Shown in pieces: positions 25,464 to 34,053 of a stretch of DNA of 64,000 nt. Numbering within the stretch: position 1 is the stretch's first letter; the number at the start of each line of letters is the position of its first letter. Under the pieces are notes generated by a model. It was not told the DNA's origin. It was given only the letters and a program-made list of their open reading frames with translations, and searched no databases. Both the position numbers and the translations under genes were made by a program. This stretch comes from Qipengyuania_B sp965214525 (GTDB taxonomy: Bacteria; Pseudomonadota; Alphaproteobacteria; Sphingomonadales; Sphingomonadaceae), in NCBI GenBank assembly GCA_965214525.1, contig OZ243959.1, positions 2,480,001 through 2,544,000 of the forward strand, written 5' to 3'.

Positions 25464-25697
25464 ATGAACCATGCGAAGCCGCCAATTAGCATTGAGGCAG
25501 ACCTTTCGTGGCCCTCGATCCGTCGTTCTCTTTTCGTGTCCGCGGTGGTTGGTACGGCGCTGAACGCCATCAACCAAGGCCCCGAGATCTTGGCAGGCGA
25601 CTGGCCGAATGTCTGGAAACTTGCACTGACCTGTGCTGTGCCTTTCCTCGTCGCGAGCTATGGCAGCTACGCGGCGCTACTCGATGTGCGCAGCTGA
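25464..25697 (+). CDS. nrtS: NrtS-like small membrane protein (nitrate/nitrite transporter family)
   Basis: This 77-residue protein has two predicted membrane helices, SLFVSAVVGTALNAINQGPEIL (about 22-43) and VWKLALTCAVPFLVASYGSYAAL (about 51-73). The NxINQG and VPFxVASYG pattern is that of the NrtS family, proposed from cyanobacteria as a nitrate/nitrite transporter. There are no nitrogen-assimilation genes around it. It is an orphan between mobile-element debris and the recombinase module. Function here is inferred from family only. Confidence 0.65.
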   Translation: MNHAKPPISIEADLSWPSIRRSLFVSAVVGTALNAINQGPEILAGDWPNVWKLALTCAVPFLVASYGSYAALLDVRS

Positions 25698-25891
25698 TGC
25701 CAAAATCAGTGACCGCCGGCCTCAACTCGGGCCCTTCTTGGAGCGCTTGCGTCCTGCGGTTTTCATCACGGCGAGACCTGTCGAAACGACTGGACTCCTC
25801 GCGCAATCCGAGCATTAATAATGTCGTTGAATCGCAGCCGGAGATAGCTGCCGCCCCGCATGATCGCGTATCATCGGGGCTGCGGGTGGTG

Positions 25892-25912
25892 GGAGCGGCA
25901 CAGTGCCGCTCC
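25892..25912 (+). repeat. 9-bp hairpin in the leader of the DUF3489 gene
   Basis: GGAGCGGCA and TGCCGCTCC form a perfect 9-bp stem with a 3-base loop, directly before the CAGGAG ribosome binding site at about 25915-25920. It could restrict translation of the recombinase module, or bind a protein as an operator. Confidence 0.55.
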
Positions 25913-25927
25913 ATCAGGAGACCACCC

Positions 25928-26182
25928 ATGCCGAAGACAGATCCCGATGCCGAATTAGGTGCTGCCACCAAGCCGCGCACAAACAGCAAGTCAGCTGCCG
26001 TAGTTGGCCTGCTACGGCGGTCTGAGGGTGCAACGCTGGACGAGGTTACCACAGCTACCGGCTGGCAGAAGCATACCGCCCGGGCCGCACTCACAGGCCT
26101 CAAAAAGAAGGGTCATACCATCGAGCGGGTGAAGGCGGAGGGCGTTAGCCGCTACCACATCACCAGCGGGCCCGACGAATGA
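25928..26182 (+). CDS. DUF3489 domain protein
   Basis: This 84-residue protein starts at the ATG eight bases after CAGGAG. The domain is visible as SKSAAVVGLLRRSEGATLDEVTTATGWQKHTARAALTGLKKKGHTIE, a predicted winged helix typical of DUF3489. It probably binds DNA. It overlaps the DUF2924 gene by four bases and forms a three-gene module with that gene and a serine recombinase. Confidence 0.85.
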   Translation: MPKTDPDAELGAATKPRTNSKSAAVVGLLRRSEGATLDEVTTATGWQKHTARAALTGLKKKGHTIERVKAEGVSRYHITSGPDE

Positions 26183-26601
26183 ACAAGCTCGACCACGACC
26201 TCGCTGCATTGGCGCAGATGCTCCCAGCGCAGCTGCGGGAGCGCTGGGAGCAGGTGGAGGGCCTGCCACCTCCCGCGCTCGCAGCACCGCTCCTCCGACG
26301 TCTCCTGGCGCAGCGGCTGCAGGAGCGGCGCCACGGCGGCGTACCGGCACTGGTGCAAAGAGGGCTGCTGCGGATTGCAGATGGCGAGCCGGCCACATCA
26401 ACTGCTCGCCCGCGTCCGCGGCTTACCACTGGCACGCGGCTTGTTCGCGAGTGGAGCGGCAGGACAATCACCGTCGAGGTAAGCGACGACGGCTTCCAGC
26501 ATGCCGGTCGCAGCTGGCGCTCTTTGAGTGAGATTGCCCGTCATGTCACCGGCGCTCATTGGTCAGGTCCGCGCTTCTTCGGATTGACCAGCAATGGCTG
26601 A
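26179..26601 (+). CDS. DUF2924 domain protein
   Basis: This 140-residue protein has RERWEQVEGLPPPALAAPLLRRLLAQRLQERRHGG followed by LTTGTRLVREWSGRTITVEVSDDGFQHAGRSWRSLSEIARHVTGAHWSGPRFFGL, the standard DUF2924 layout. The C-terminal half resembles the RAMA/bacteriophage-type small domain. It overlaps both neighbours (4 and 8 bases), so the three proteins are made together. It is probably an accessory or directionality factor of the recombinase, an inference from constant gene linkage. Confidence 0.85.
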   Translation: MNKLDHDLAALAQMLPAQLRERWEQVEGLPPPALAAPLLRRLLAQRLQERRHGGVPALVQRGLLRIADGEPATSTARPRPRLTTGTRLVREWSGRTITVEVSDDGFQHAGRSWRSLSEIARHVTGAHWSGPRFFGLTSNG

Positions 26602-28282
26602 GAAGACCTATCGCTGCGCAGTCTACACCCGCAAGTCGACCGAGGACGGGCTCGAGCAGGAGTTCAACAGCCTTGATGCGCAATACGAGGCTTGCGCTGC
26701 CTATGCGTTGAGCCAGCGACATGAAGGCTGGGTGTTGGTCACTGACCGCTACGATGACGGCGGGTTCTCGGGCGGCAACATGGAGCGGCCTGGATTGAAG
26801 CGGCTGCTTTGCGATGTTGAAGCCGGACGCATCGACATCATCCTGCTTTACAAGATCGATCGGCTGACGCGCTCGTTGTCAGACTTCTCGCGCATCGTTG
26901 ATGTGCTCGACAAGGCGGAGGCAAGCTTTGTCAGCATCACCCAGTCGTTCAACACCACCACAAGCATGGGACGCCTCACGCTCAACATGCTGCTATCGTT
27001 TGCGCAGTTCGAGCGCGAGGTCACCGGTGAGCGCATCCGCGACAAGATAGCTGCCTCCAAGAGGAAGGGCATCTGGATGGGAGGTCCAGTGCCGCTCGGC
27101 TACGAGGTCAAGGATCGTAAGCTACTCGTGATGTCAAAAGAGGCTGAGCAGGTCCGCCACATCATGCGCCGCTACCTTGCTCTTGGCAGTGTGCCCGCGT
27201 TGGTCGAGGAGCTCGAAAGCGAGGGATACCGCACCAAGGTCCAGCGCCGCACCAGCGGGCCGCACAAGGGCGGCTGTCTCTACCGCCGCGGGACGCTCTA
27301 CAATCTTCTCTCCAACCGCATCTATCGAGGCATGATCGTGCACAAGGGCGATGCCTATCCAGGCGAGCACGAGCCGATTGTTGATGAGGACCTGTTCGAG
27401 CGCGTCCAGGCGAAGCTGGCAGACAACGCCTCGGGCTCCTCGCGGCGCAGAAGGCATCGCCAGCCAAGCTTGCTCACAGGCAAGCTGTTCGACGGGGAGG
27501 GCAGGGCAATGACCCCGAGCCATGCCGTCCGTCCAACTAGACGCTACCGCTATTATGTCACCCGTCCAGACCAGGTCGATGGCTCACCTGCATGGCGTGT
27601 GCCCGCGCATGATCTTGAGCAGACGGTCTGTCGTGCTCTGGCCGAACGGCTGACAGAGCACGGATTCCTTCTTGACCTTCAGGGCGACGGCGAGGTCGCA
27701 GCTGCTGAGCTGCAGCAGGCGATGGCGAAGGCGGACCTTGCTGCCGCCACGCTGCGCAGCGGATCGGACGACAAGCGGATCGAGCTGCTGGAGGCGCTGG
27801 TTCAGCGGATAGATCTTGCCGAAGACAGCGTCGTGATGGCGCTCCGTGCTGCAGGAGTGGCAGAGATCCTTGGGACTGACTTACCCCTTCAGCACGACGG
27901 GCCTGCTCTCGCCATAAGCATGCCCGCGACGCGTATCAGGCGCGGGCAGCAGATGCGGCTTGTCGTAGCGGGGCCAGAGACATTGAGCGCTCCGCCACAG
28001 CCTCGCCGCGATGAGCGGCTTATCGCTCTGATGGCAGAAGCTTTCCAAGCGCGTGAGCTCGTGCTTATGCATCCCGGCCGCTCCACCGCCAGTATCGCTG
28101 CCGAGCATGGCAGGTGCCGTACACGCCTGGCAAAGCTGGTGGAGCTGTCCTGTCTTGCTCCGGACATCGTCACTGCGATCGTTGAAGGCAGGCAGCCGGA
28201 GACGCTGACGGTGCGTAGGTTGAGAGCGACTACGCTGCCGCTGGAATGGGCGCAGCAAAGACAGGTGCTGGGGTTTGACTGA
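26594..28282 (+). CDS. Large serine recombinase
   Basis: This 562-residue protein has an N-terminal resolvase domain with catalytic Ser15 in VYTRKST, then DDGGFSGGNMERPGL, YKIDRLTRS and FEREVTGERIRDKIAASKRKG (to about 155). A recombinase domain (VPLGYEV, YRRGTLYNLLSNRIYRG) and a long C-terminal region follow. The zinc-ribbon cysteines common in phage integrases are absent; the place reads LLTGKLFDGEGRAMTP, as in other DUF2924-linked members. It should catalyse integration or excision through a Ser-DNA intermediate. Its target site is not evident. The linked small genes suggest a conserved cassette, perhaps an integrated element that has lost other genes. Confidence 0.9.
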   Translation: MAEKTYRCAVYTRKSTEDGLEQEFNSLDAQYEACAAYALSQRHEGWVLVTDRYDDGGFSGGNMERPGLKRLLCDVEAGRIDIILLYKIDRLTRSLSDFSRIVDVLDKAEASFVSITQSFNTTTSMGRLTLNMLLSFAQFEREVTGERIRDKIAASKRKGIWMGGPVPLGYEVKDRKLLVMSKEAEQVRHIMRRYLALGSVPALVEELESEGYRTKVQRRTSGPHKGGCLYRRGTLYNLLSNRIYRGMIVHKGDAYPGEHEPIVDEDLFERVQAKLADNASGSSRRRRHRQPSLLTGKLFDGEGRAMTPSHAVRPTRRYRYYVTRPDQVDGSPAWRVPAHDLEQTVCRALAERLTEHGFLLDLQGDGEVAAAELQQAMAKADLAAATLRSGSDDKRIELLEALVQRIDLAEDSVVMALRAAGVAEILGTDLPLQHDGPALAISMPATRIRRGQQMRLVVAGPETLSAPPQPRRDERLIALMAEAFQARELVLMHPGRSTASIAAEHGRCRTRLAKLVELSCLAPDIVTAIVEGRQPETLTVRRLRATTLPLEWAQQRQVLGFD

Positions 28283-28692
28283 GCATCAACTGCAAAGGAA
28301 GAAGGGCTGGCCCCGCTGGGAGGGGGATCGAAACGCGAGGCCAGTTACTTGCCCAACAGACATGTCGTGCGCTCGTTCCGTGCGCCATCAAACAGGTCGA
28401 CGGGACGGGTTGGATTCGAGCTGGTTTGTTGGGCGTTAGCTCAAATCATTCAACCAACTTCATCACTTGCTAGCGCCGAGTTCGTAATCCCCTCGAGCTG
28501 CCCGGAAATGATCCCCCAAAAGTTCGAACTCGGGCAGCGACCCACCTCGATTTTGGTGCTTCACTCCGCTTTCGAAGGGAAAAGTCTTGTTCGTTAAGCC
28601 CTGAGATTGGGCGTCCAGAGTGAGGGCCGGATCGGTGAGAACTAGAGGATGGGTTTGAGATTGCTGTTGAGCCTGAAGAAGTTCGCCTGCAC
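28283..28692. other. Intergenic region after the recombinase
   Basis: About 410 bases with no supportable gene. GCTGCCCG (28497-28504) and CGGGCAGC (28531-28538) form an 8-bp inverted repeat with a 26-base loop. A recombinase attachment site could lie here, but no core duplication was seen. Confidence 0.4.
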
Positions 28693-30642
28693 GTGAGGGA
28701 GGTGGAACGGGCTTACCTCTCTGGATCATCTGCGAGCCTTGCTCGCGCGAGCGACGCGGAGCTGTTCGGGCAGCTCGCCGGTAAGCTGCCCTTTTCTGTT
28801 GAACCCACGCAAAGTGCAGCTTGGAAGTATCAGATAGCGCACCTTCGGGAGCTGATCCGAGCGCTGCCGCATGCCCATTTCTTCTTAGAGTTACTAATTC
28901 CTCGCATGGGCCGTCGAGCCGACCTGATCGTTCTTCAACACGGCATTGTGTTCGTGATCGAATATAAGCTCGGCGCACGCCATTTTGATCGCTCCAGTGT
29001 TGACCAAGTTTATGGCTATGGGCTCGATCTCAAGCACTTCCATGAGCCGTCTCACACCCGAGCGATCGTTCCGATCCTTGTAGCGACGGAGGCGTCTAGC
29101 CACGGTGAGCAGCCTGCGTCCTGGGACGAAGACGGCTTGGCTCGCCCAATGCGGCTGACCCCTGCGGAGCTAGCGCCCGCGATCAACTTCTTCTCCCGCG
29201 TCTGGGGCGAAGGTTAAGAACCCTTAGATCCGGCACGCTGGGAAGCTGGTGTCTACCGGCCAACGCCAACGATCGTAGAAGCCGCTCAAGCTCTCTACCG
29301 CGGCCACGATGTGGCAGAAATCTCGCGTTCAGAGGCAGGAGCCGAGAATCTCACGCGGACAGCTGACTACGTTTCGCACGCAATTGAACGGGCCAAGCGC
29401 GACCATCGGAAGATCATCTGCTTCGTCACTGGCGTGCCGGGGTCCGGGAAGACCTTGGCAGGGCTAAACCTCGCTACCGCCAGACAGCGAGTAGCCAGTG
29501 ACGAGCATGCCGTGTTTCTGTCGGGCAATGGTCCGCTGGTCGACGTCTTGCGAGAGGCGCTCGCTTTCGATGCTGTGGCTCGAGCTAAGGACGCTGGGCG
29601 ACCTACATCGAAGACAAAGGAGCACCGACGCGCCTCGACCTTCATTCAGAACATTCATCATTTCCGCGACGATGCCCTCGCGTCCTCCGCCGCACCTGAT
29701 GAGAAGGTCGCGGTTTTCGACGAGGCGCAACGTGCTTGGGACGTAGACCAGACGTCCAAATTCATGCAGCAGAAGAGGGGACAGTTCGGCTTCTCGATGT
29801 CTGAGCCCGAGTTCCTCCTGAGCGTGATGGATCGGCATCCCGACTGGTGCGCGATCGTATGCCTCATCGGCGGGGGCCAGGAGATCAATACCGGCGAAGC
29901 CGGTGTCGACGAATGGCTGCGAGCACTGGAACGCTCGTTCTCCCACTGGCGGGTGCACGTGCCTTCTACGCTGCAGCACACTTGCGCTCTGCCTGACATC
30001 GAGATCGCTGAGGACCTTCACCTCGCGACCTCAATCCGCTCTTTTCGTGCAGAGAAGCTATCGGACTTCGTAGGGCACCTGGTCGCCGGCCAAGTTGAGG
30101 CTTGCCGCGCCACGCGTGCAGAACTCGGCGCTTTCCCGCTGCTCGTGACCCGCGATCTTGAGCAGGCCCGGCAGTGGTTAAGGGAGAAGCGTCGCGGTAG
30201 CGAAAGAGCCGGGCTCCTCGCGCACTCGAACGCTGCTCGCCTCAAACCACATGGAGTATTCGTCAAAGCGAAGGTCGAACCAGCGAAGTGGTTTCTTGCC
30301 CCAGCGGAGGACGTTCGCTCATCTGATGCCCTCGAGGACGCGGCGACTGAGTTCGACGTGCAGGGTTTAGAATTAGATTGGGCGTGCCTGTGCTGGGATG
30401 CCAATCTGCGCTGGGATGGCGCTTGGACAGCTCACCGTTTTCGCGGGACTCGATGGGAGAATATTAATGACCCAGCCATTCAGAGATACCTGATCAACTC
30501 GTACCGCGTGCTGCTCACACGCGCGAGGCAAGGGATGATCGTGTTCGTGCCTGAAGGCAGCGAGAACGATGGAACTCGCCCGCCGCCGGCTTATGATGGT
30601 ATCTTCGATGTGCTCTTGGAGTGCGGTTTCGACGCGTTGTAA
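28693..30642 (+). pseudogene. PD-(D/E)XK nuclease plus DUF2075 helicase protein, interrupted by one in-frame TAA
   Basis: Two open frames in the same phase (28693-29217 and 29311-30642) are separated only by a TAA at 29215-29217. The 31 codons after it read as native family sequence (PLDPARWEAGVYRPTPTIVEAAQALY), so this is one gene of about 650 codons with a nonsense mutation. The N-terminal part has a nuclease core: RRADLIVLQHGIVFVIEYKLG (D then ExK) and QVYGYGLDL. The C-terminal part has Walker A VTGVPGSGKTLAGLN, a DEAQ-like VAVFDEAQRAW, GGGQEINTG and the late motif YRVLLTRARQGMIVFVP of superfamily 1/DUF2075. The start is a GTG (28693 or 28702). Such proteins occur in mobile and defence-rich regions; the role is unproven. 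Confidence 0.75.
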
Positions 30643-30848
30643 GCAGCGTCACCTTTTGGGCCGTGAGCAGACAGTCCGGTTCCGGCAAAGTTGGCGTGCT
30701 TAGCTGCCGTTCAGCTATCGGCCCAAGTTGCGGACGTTCTGCATTTGATCGATCTCAGCCAATAGCCCACATTGTTGGACATCCGATTATGCGGGCATGT
30801 CCGACCTCATGCCTAATCTCTTGATGACGCATCTTAAAAGCACCGGGC

Positions 30849-30965
30849 GATGACGGTGGACGCGAAGACCACCTATGTCGCGATCAGCCGCGCGGGACCA
30901 TGTAGCGATCTATACCGACAGCCGCAAAAGCTAACCGATGCGATCGAGGTGCGCTCGGGCAGCGG
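30849..30965 (+). pseudogene. Relic of a TraA-type conjugative relaxase/helicase
   Basis: The frame gives VDAKTTYVAISRA, then in a shifted frame RDHVAIYTDSRK, and back again KLTDAIEVRSG. Joined, this matches the C-terminal end of the helicase part of Agrobacterium-type TraA. Only some 40 residues survive, with two compensating frameshifts. It shows that a conjugative element once occupied this place. The rest of 30643-31033 holds only decayed repeats. Confidence 0.65.
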
Positions 30966-31033
30966 CGGACCGCGTTGGAGTCGCGCGAAACCTCGGAACG
31001 AAGAACGTCATCCCCATTATACGATATAACTTA

Positions 31034-32093
31034 TTTAGAGCGTTTTTCGTTCATTCCGGTTCATAGCCGCATGAACTGAAGTGATTTGCACATTCGTCTG
31101 GCTGGAAGATGCCGACGAGCTTGCCGATCAGGTTCCACAGGCTGGGGATGGTCCGCTCGCCTGCTTTGCGCAGCATGGCCTTGAGGCGGGCGAAGGCTTT
31201 CTCGATCGGGTTGAAGTCGGGACTGTAGGGCGGGAGGAAGCGCAAGCTTGCACCCGCCGCCTCGATTGTCTCTCGCACCGATACTCGCTTGTGGCTCGAC
31301 AGGTTGTCCATGATGACGATGTCGCCGGGCTTGAGTTCGGGCACGAGCACCTGGGTGACATAGGCTTCGAACCAGTCGCCGTTAATCGGGCCATCGAGCA
31401 CCATTGGTGCGACCATGCCGGTCATGCGCAGAACTGCGACCAGCGTGGTAGTCTTGCGGTGCCCGTGCGGGAAGCCCATCCGCAGCCGCTCGCCCTTCGG
31501 GCAACGACCATGGCTGCGGGCCATGTTGGTGGCGGTCCACGTCTCGTCGATGAACACGAGGCGTTCCGGCTCCAGATCGAGTTGGCCGTTGAACCACTGC
31601 CGACGCTGCCTCAGGACGTCGGGACGGTCTTGTTCGATTGCGTGTCCGGTCTTTTTTTGCGAGTGATCCCGTGCCGGGCGAAGAAGCGATGAACCGTGCC
31701 GATCCCGACAGAGGTGCCGCGCTCGGTCAGCCGCGCCTGCACCTCGACCAAGGTCATGTCGCCCCGCTCGGCAATCAACTCCCGGATGAAGTCGCCATGC
31801 GTCTCAATCTTGCTCGAATGCCGGTCGCCGCCGCGCGGTTTGGCGACAGCTTGGCCATGCTGCAGAGCAAGTTGTCGCCAGCGGATCGCGCTCGAAGCGC
31901 CGACCCCGAAATGCACCGCAGCCGCGCGGCAACTCAAACCGCTGTCAATCGCTGCAATAACCCGGTCCCGAAAATCCTGTGAAAGCGTTCGTGCCATCCA
32001 TGCTGGCCTCCTGCCTCCAGCAGAAAGCGTGAATCACATCAGCGCAGAAAAGGGAATCCCTGCCGACTCCGTTCGTGTGGAAACCGCTCTAAA
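31034..32093 (-). mobile_element. Complete IS630-family insertion sequence
   Basis: An element of about 1.06 kb is bounded by TTTAGAGCG (31034-31042) and CGCTCTAAA (32085-32093), which are perfect inverted ends; similarity continues inward (TTTTTC against GTTTCC). TA dinucleotides flank it on the left (31032-31033) and near the right end (32096-32097), the usual target of this family. Exact ends are uncertain by two or three bases. It lies directly against the 3' end of the gene at 32095. Confidence 0.75.
31051..31997 (-). CDS. IS630 transposase made by -1 frameshifting on A7
   Basis: The first frame (start 31997) carries the helix-turn-helix region ARTLSQDFRDRVIAAIDSG, SCRAAAVHFGVG and GITRKK. 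At 31658-31652 the coding strand has seven consecutive A residues. Slipping back by one base continues the protein as KKTGHAIEQDRPDVLRQR and on to LVFIDETW (Asp), DIVIMDNLSSHK (Asp) and PYSPDFNPIEKAFARLK (Glu), the complete DDE set. The total is about 315 residues. Frameshift expression on A-runs is known in IS630 elements, so this copy is probably active rather than broken. Confidence 0.85.
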
Positions 32094-32094
32094 T

Positions 32095-33162
32095 CTACTC
32101 TAGCCAATCTGTATTTCCGTTAGAGCATCGCGCAACTCTGAAATTCTCCGATCCCGAATATCGAAAGAATCCATTGTTTTCATCAATCATTTCTACCGAA
32201 ACATTTTGCTTTATAGGTTCGTCTAAAAAGGTGCTTTCGCCGCCCCATTCAAACTGCTCATTAATTGTAATTTCTAGTGAATTGCCCCTAACTACCCAAG
32301 TGCCTGCTTGGTTTTCCTCCCCATATCTCCCATTGTCATTGAAAAACAAACCACCACCAGAATTGCACTCGTCGGACCAGACGCCGACCACCCAACTCTG
32401 GAGGCTTTCGGATGGCATGGAAGAGTCTGGTCCGGTATTCCCAACGCGATCAGCATCATCGTCCAGTGCAAGATCGGTTTGCCCCGATGAATTTGAAGCG
32501 ACGCTACGGGTTGAGGGTTCTTCCACACCGACGAGTTTCCAACTGAACCCGCTTAATCCGAATATCAGTTTGGTATTATCAGAAGTTGAAACTTCAAAAC
32601 GTGTAAGGCCAGATCTAGAAATTTCTACATCATCAGACGAAGCGCTCATTATTCCGAAATCACGACCATCCGGGCTTTTCATCGCAAAAAGAGCACGCAA
32701 TCCTTCAGGCGAAACCAGACCATCAATCATTGGTCCGGCCATCGAGGCTCCAAGCACCGCGAAACCGGCGGCCGTTTCGTCGCCGCTATTCGCCTCCTGG
32801 GCTATCTTGGCAAACGCATCAGACTTTAGATCGCTTCGCAGACGTGGAAAATCTATATATTCGGCAAAGGCGTCGGCATCTCGATCCTCAAGTGCCGACT
32901 GCATTCCATGAAGCGCCCAATATGGCGAGAACCACCACCAACCGGCGAAAAGGGTAAGAGCAATCGAAATTGCGACTACTAGCCACCGTAGCCTGGGTTT
33001 TGAGAACGATGGAAGTCGAACATCGCCACGACGAAAAAGCGCATCATCATTCGGCGGATCGGAAAGCAGCTTCCTTTTTTGTTCGTTGAATTCCTCTTCG
33101 CTCAACGCCCCTGACTGTTTGAGCGCTGACAGGCGCTCCAAGTTTTCAATATATGTTCCCAT
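32095..33162 (-). CDS. SHOCT-like, membrane-anchored DUF2939 protein
   Basis: This 355-residue protein has an N-terminal SHOCT-like helix pair (ENLERLSALKQSGALSEEEFNEQKRKLL, about 6-33) and one membrane helix (LRWLVVAISIALTLFAGWWWF, about 58-78). A DUF2939 region then opens SPYWALHGMQSALEDRDADAFAEYIDFPRLRSDLK. A C-terminal beta-rich domain (VVGVWSDECNSGGGLFFNDNGRY, TWVVRGNSLEITIN) looks like a lipocalin-type residual domain. The bulk is predicted to be periplasmic. The stop falls at the TA next to the IS630 end, so the last few residues may be altered. It lies three bases after the gene at 33166 and is likely co-transcribed. Function unknown. Confidence 0.7.
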   Translation of the reverse strand: MGTYIENLERLSALKQSGALSEEEFNEQKRKLLSDPPNDDALFRRGDVRLPSFSKPRLRWLVVAISIALTLFAGWWWFSPYWALHGMQSALEDRDADAFAEYIDFPRLRSDLKSDAFAKIAQEANSGDETAAGFAVLGASMAGPMIDGLVSPEGLRALFAMKSPDGRDFGIMSASSDDVEISRSGLTRFEVSTSDNTKLIFGLSGFSWKLVGVEEPSTRSVASNSSGQTDLALDDDADRVGNTGPDSSMPSESLQSWVVGVWSDECNSGGGLFFNDNGRYGEENQAGTWVVRGNSLEITINEQFEWGGESTFLDEPIKQNVSVEMIDENNGFFRYSGSENFRVARCSNGNTDWLE

Positions 33163-33165
33163 AAT

Positions 33166-33681
33166 CTATTCGAGTCCGTCCTGAGATTTTGAGAAAGCTA
33201 TGCCGTTCTCAAAATTCACCACCGCCACGCCTGCACCACGATTCTGTTGCCAGCGGATGCTCTGCATACGACTGCCCAAGACAGCCCCATCGGAAACCAG
33301 TTCGCCATCCGATCCAACTATCGAAGCCACATGAGGATAGCTCATCCCAGGCTGAATCTCTAGAAACTCGGACCGGGTTATTTCTGCGCTTCTGGCGGCG
33401 TCAATCTCCCGTTGTCGCCTTTGTTGCTCTTGCTCACGCTCGTTGGCTTGCGCTATGCGTTCAGCCTCTCTCAGTCTCTCCCGTTCCGCTCGTTCTACAG
33501 CGTTGGCTGCCTCTTCTTTGGCGCGTTCTTCGGATCGATCCTTTTCTTCGGCTTCCTTTTCTTGCTGGTAAGCCTCATATCCTTCGGGATCAAGGATCGA
33601 CCAGCCAAGGTTTCCAATCGCGCCAATTGCCCCAATGGCCAAAAAAGCCATAACGCATCCAGAAGTCGTCTTTTTGTTCAT
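33166..33681 (-). CDS. Membrane-anchored coiled-coil protein with SmpA/BLIP-like C-terminus
   Basis: This 171-residue protein has a hydrophobic segment near the N-terminus (VMAFLAIGAIGAIGNLGWSIL, about 10-30), then a long charged coiled coil rich in Glu, Arg and Gln (about 38-95). The C-terminal domain reads ITRSEFLEIQPGMSYPHVASIVGSDGELVSD, a pattern shared with BLIP-like and DUF3862 modules. It is probably anchored in the inner membrane or exported. It precedes the DUF2939 gene on the same strand. Function unknown. Confidence 0.65.
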   Translation of the reverse strand: MNKKTTSGCVMAFLAIGAIGAIGNLGWSILDPEGYEAYQQEKEAEEKDRSEERAKEEAANAVERAERERLREAERIAQANEREQEQQRRQREIDAARSAEITRSEFLEIQPGMSYPHVASIVGSDGELVSDGAVLGSRMQSIRWQQNRGAGVAVVNFENGIAFSKSQDGLE

Positions 33682-34014
33682 ATTGTCGGAGAGATGGCAT
33701 ATTGGAAACGTGCAGGCGAGAAAAACTCTAATTTGAAGGTTTTAGGCAGTAGAGCCCGAACCGGACAGTTTTGACACGCAATTGGCGGCCCAGTTTTTCC
33801 CGCGCCGTTGCGGGTGTCACTACCTCGTATCGAAAAGGAAACGCACCCTCTACAAGAAAGCTTCACCTTTTGGCGACGCCGAATTGGATGTCCAAACACC
33901 CGATCCCACCGGGGTATCGCGTAATGGCAGCTTCACCGCGCGGCCTGCCCGAAACCTGACATTTAGCTTCCCACCCTAAAATCGGTCGATCGCTTGGCGG
34001 AGCCAATCGTTTAA
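33682..34014. other. Intergenic region beside the integrase
   Basis: About 330 bases without a supportable gene. It would hold the promoter for the minus-strand pair ending at 32095. No attachment-site duplication of the tRNA end was found here. Confidence 0.4.
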
Positions 34015-34047
34015 AAGCGGTCGGCCAGAGAGGTCGACCGACCGCTT
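34015..34047 (-). terminator. Intrinsic terminator of the integrase gene
   Basis: AAGCGGTCGG (34015-34024) and CCGACCGCTT (34038-34047) form a perfect 10-bp stem with a 13-base loop, seven bases after the integrase stop. On the minus strand the stem is followed by TTTTAAA, the expected U-tract. Confidence 0.7.
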
Positions 34048-34053
34048 GATGAG

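Noticed and set aside
33682..34053. Possible attachment-site copy of the tRNA-Leu 3' end near the integrase
   Set aside because: No stretch matching the tRNA 3' end could be found; the inverted repeat here is better explained as the integrase terminator.
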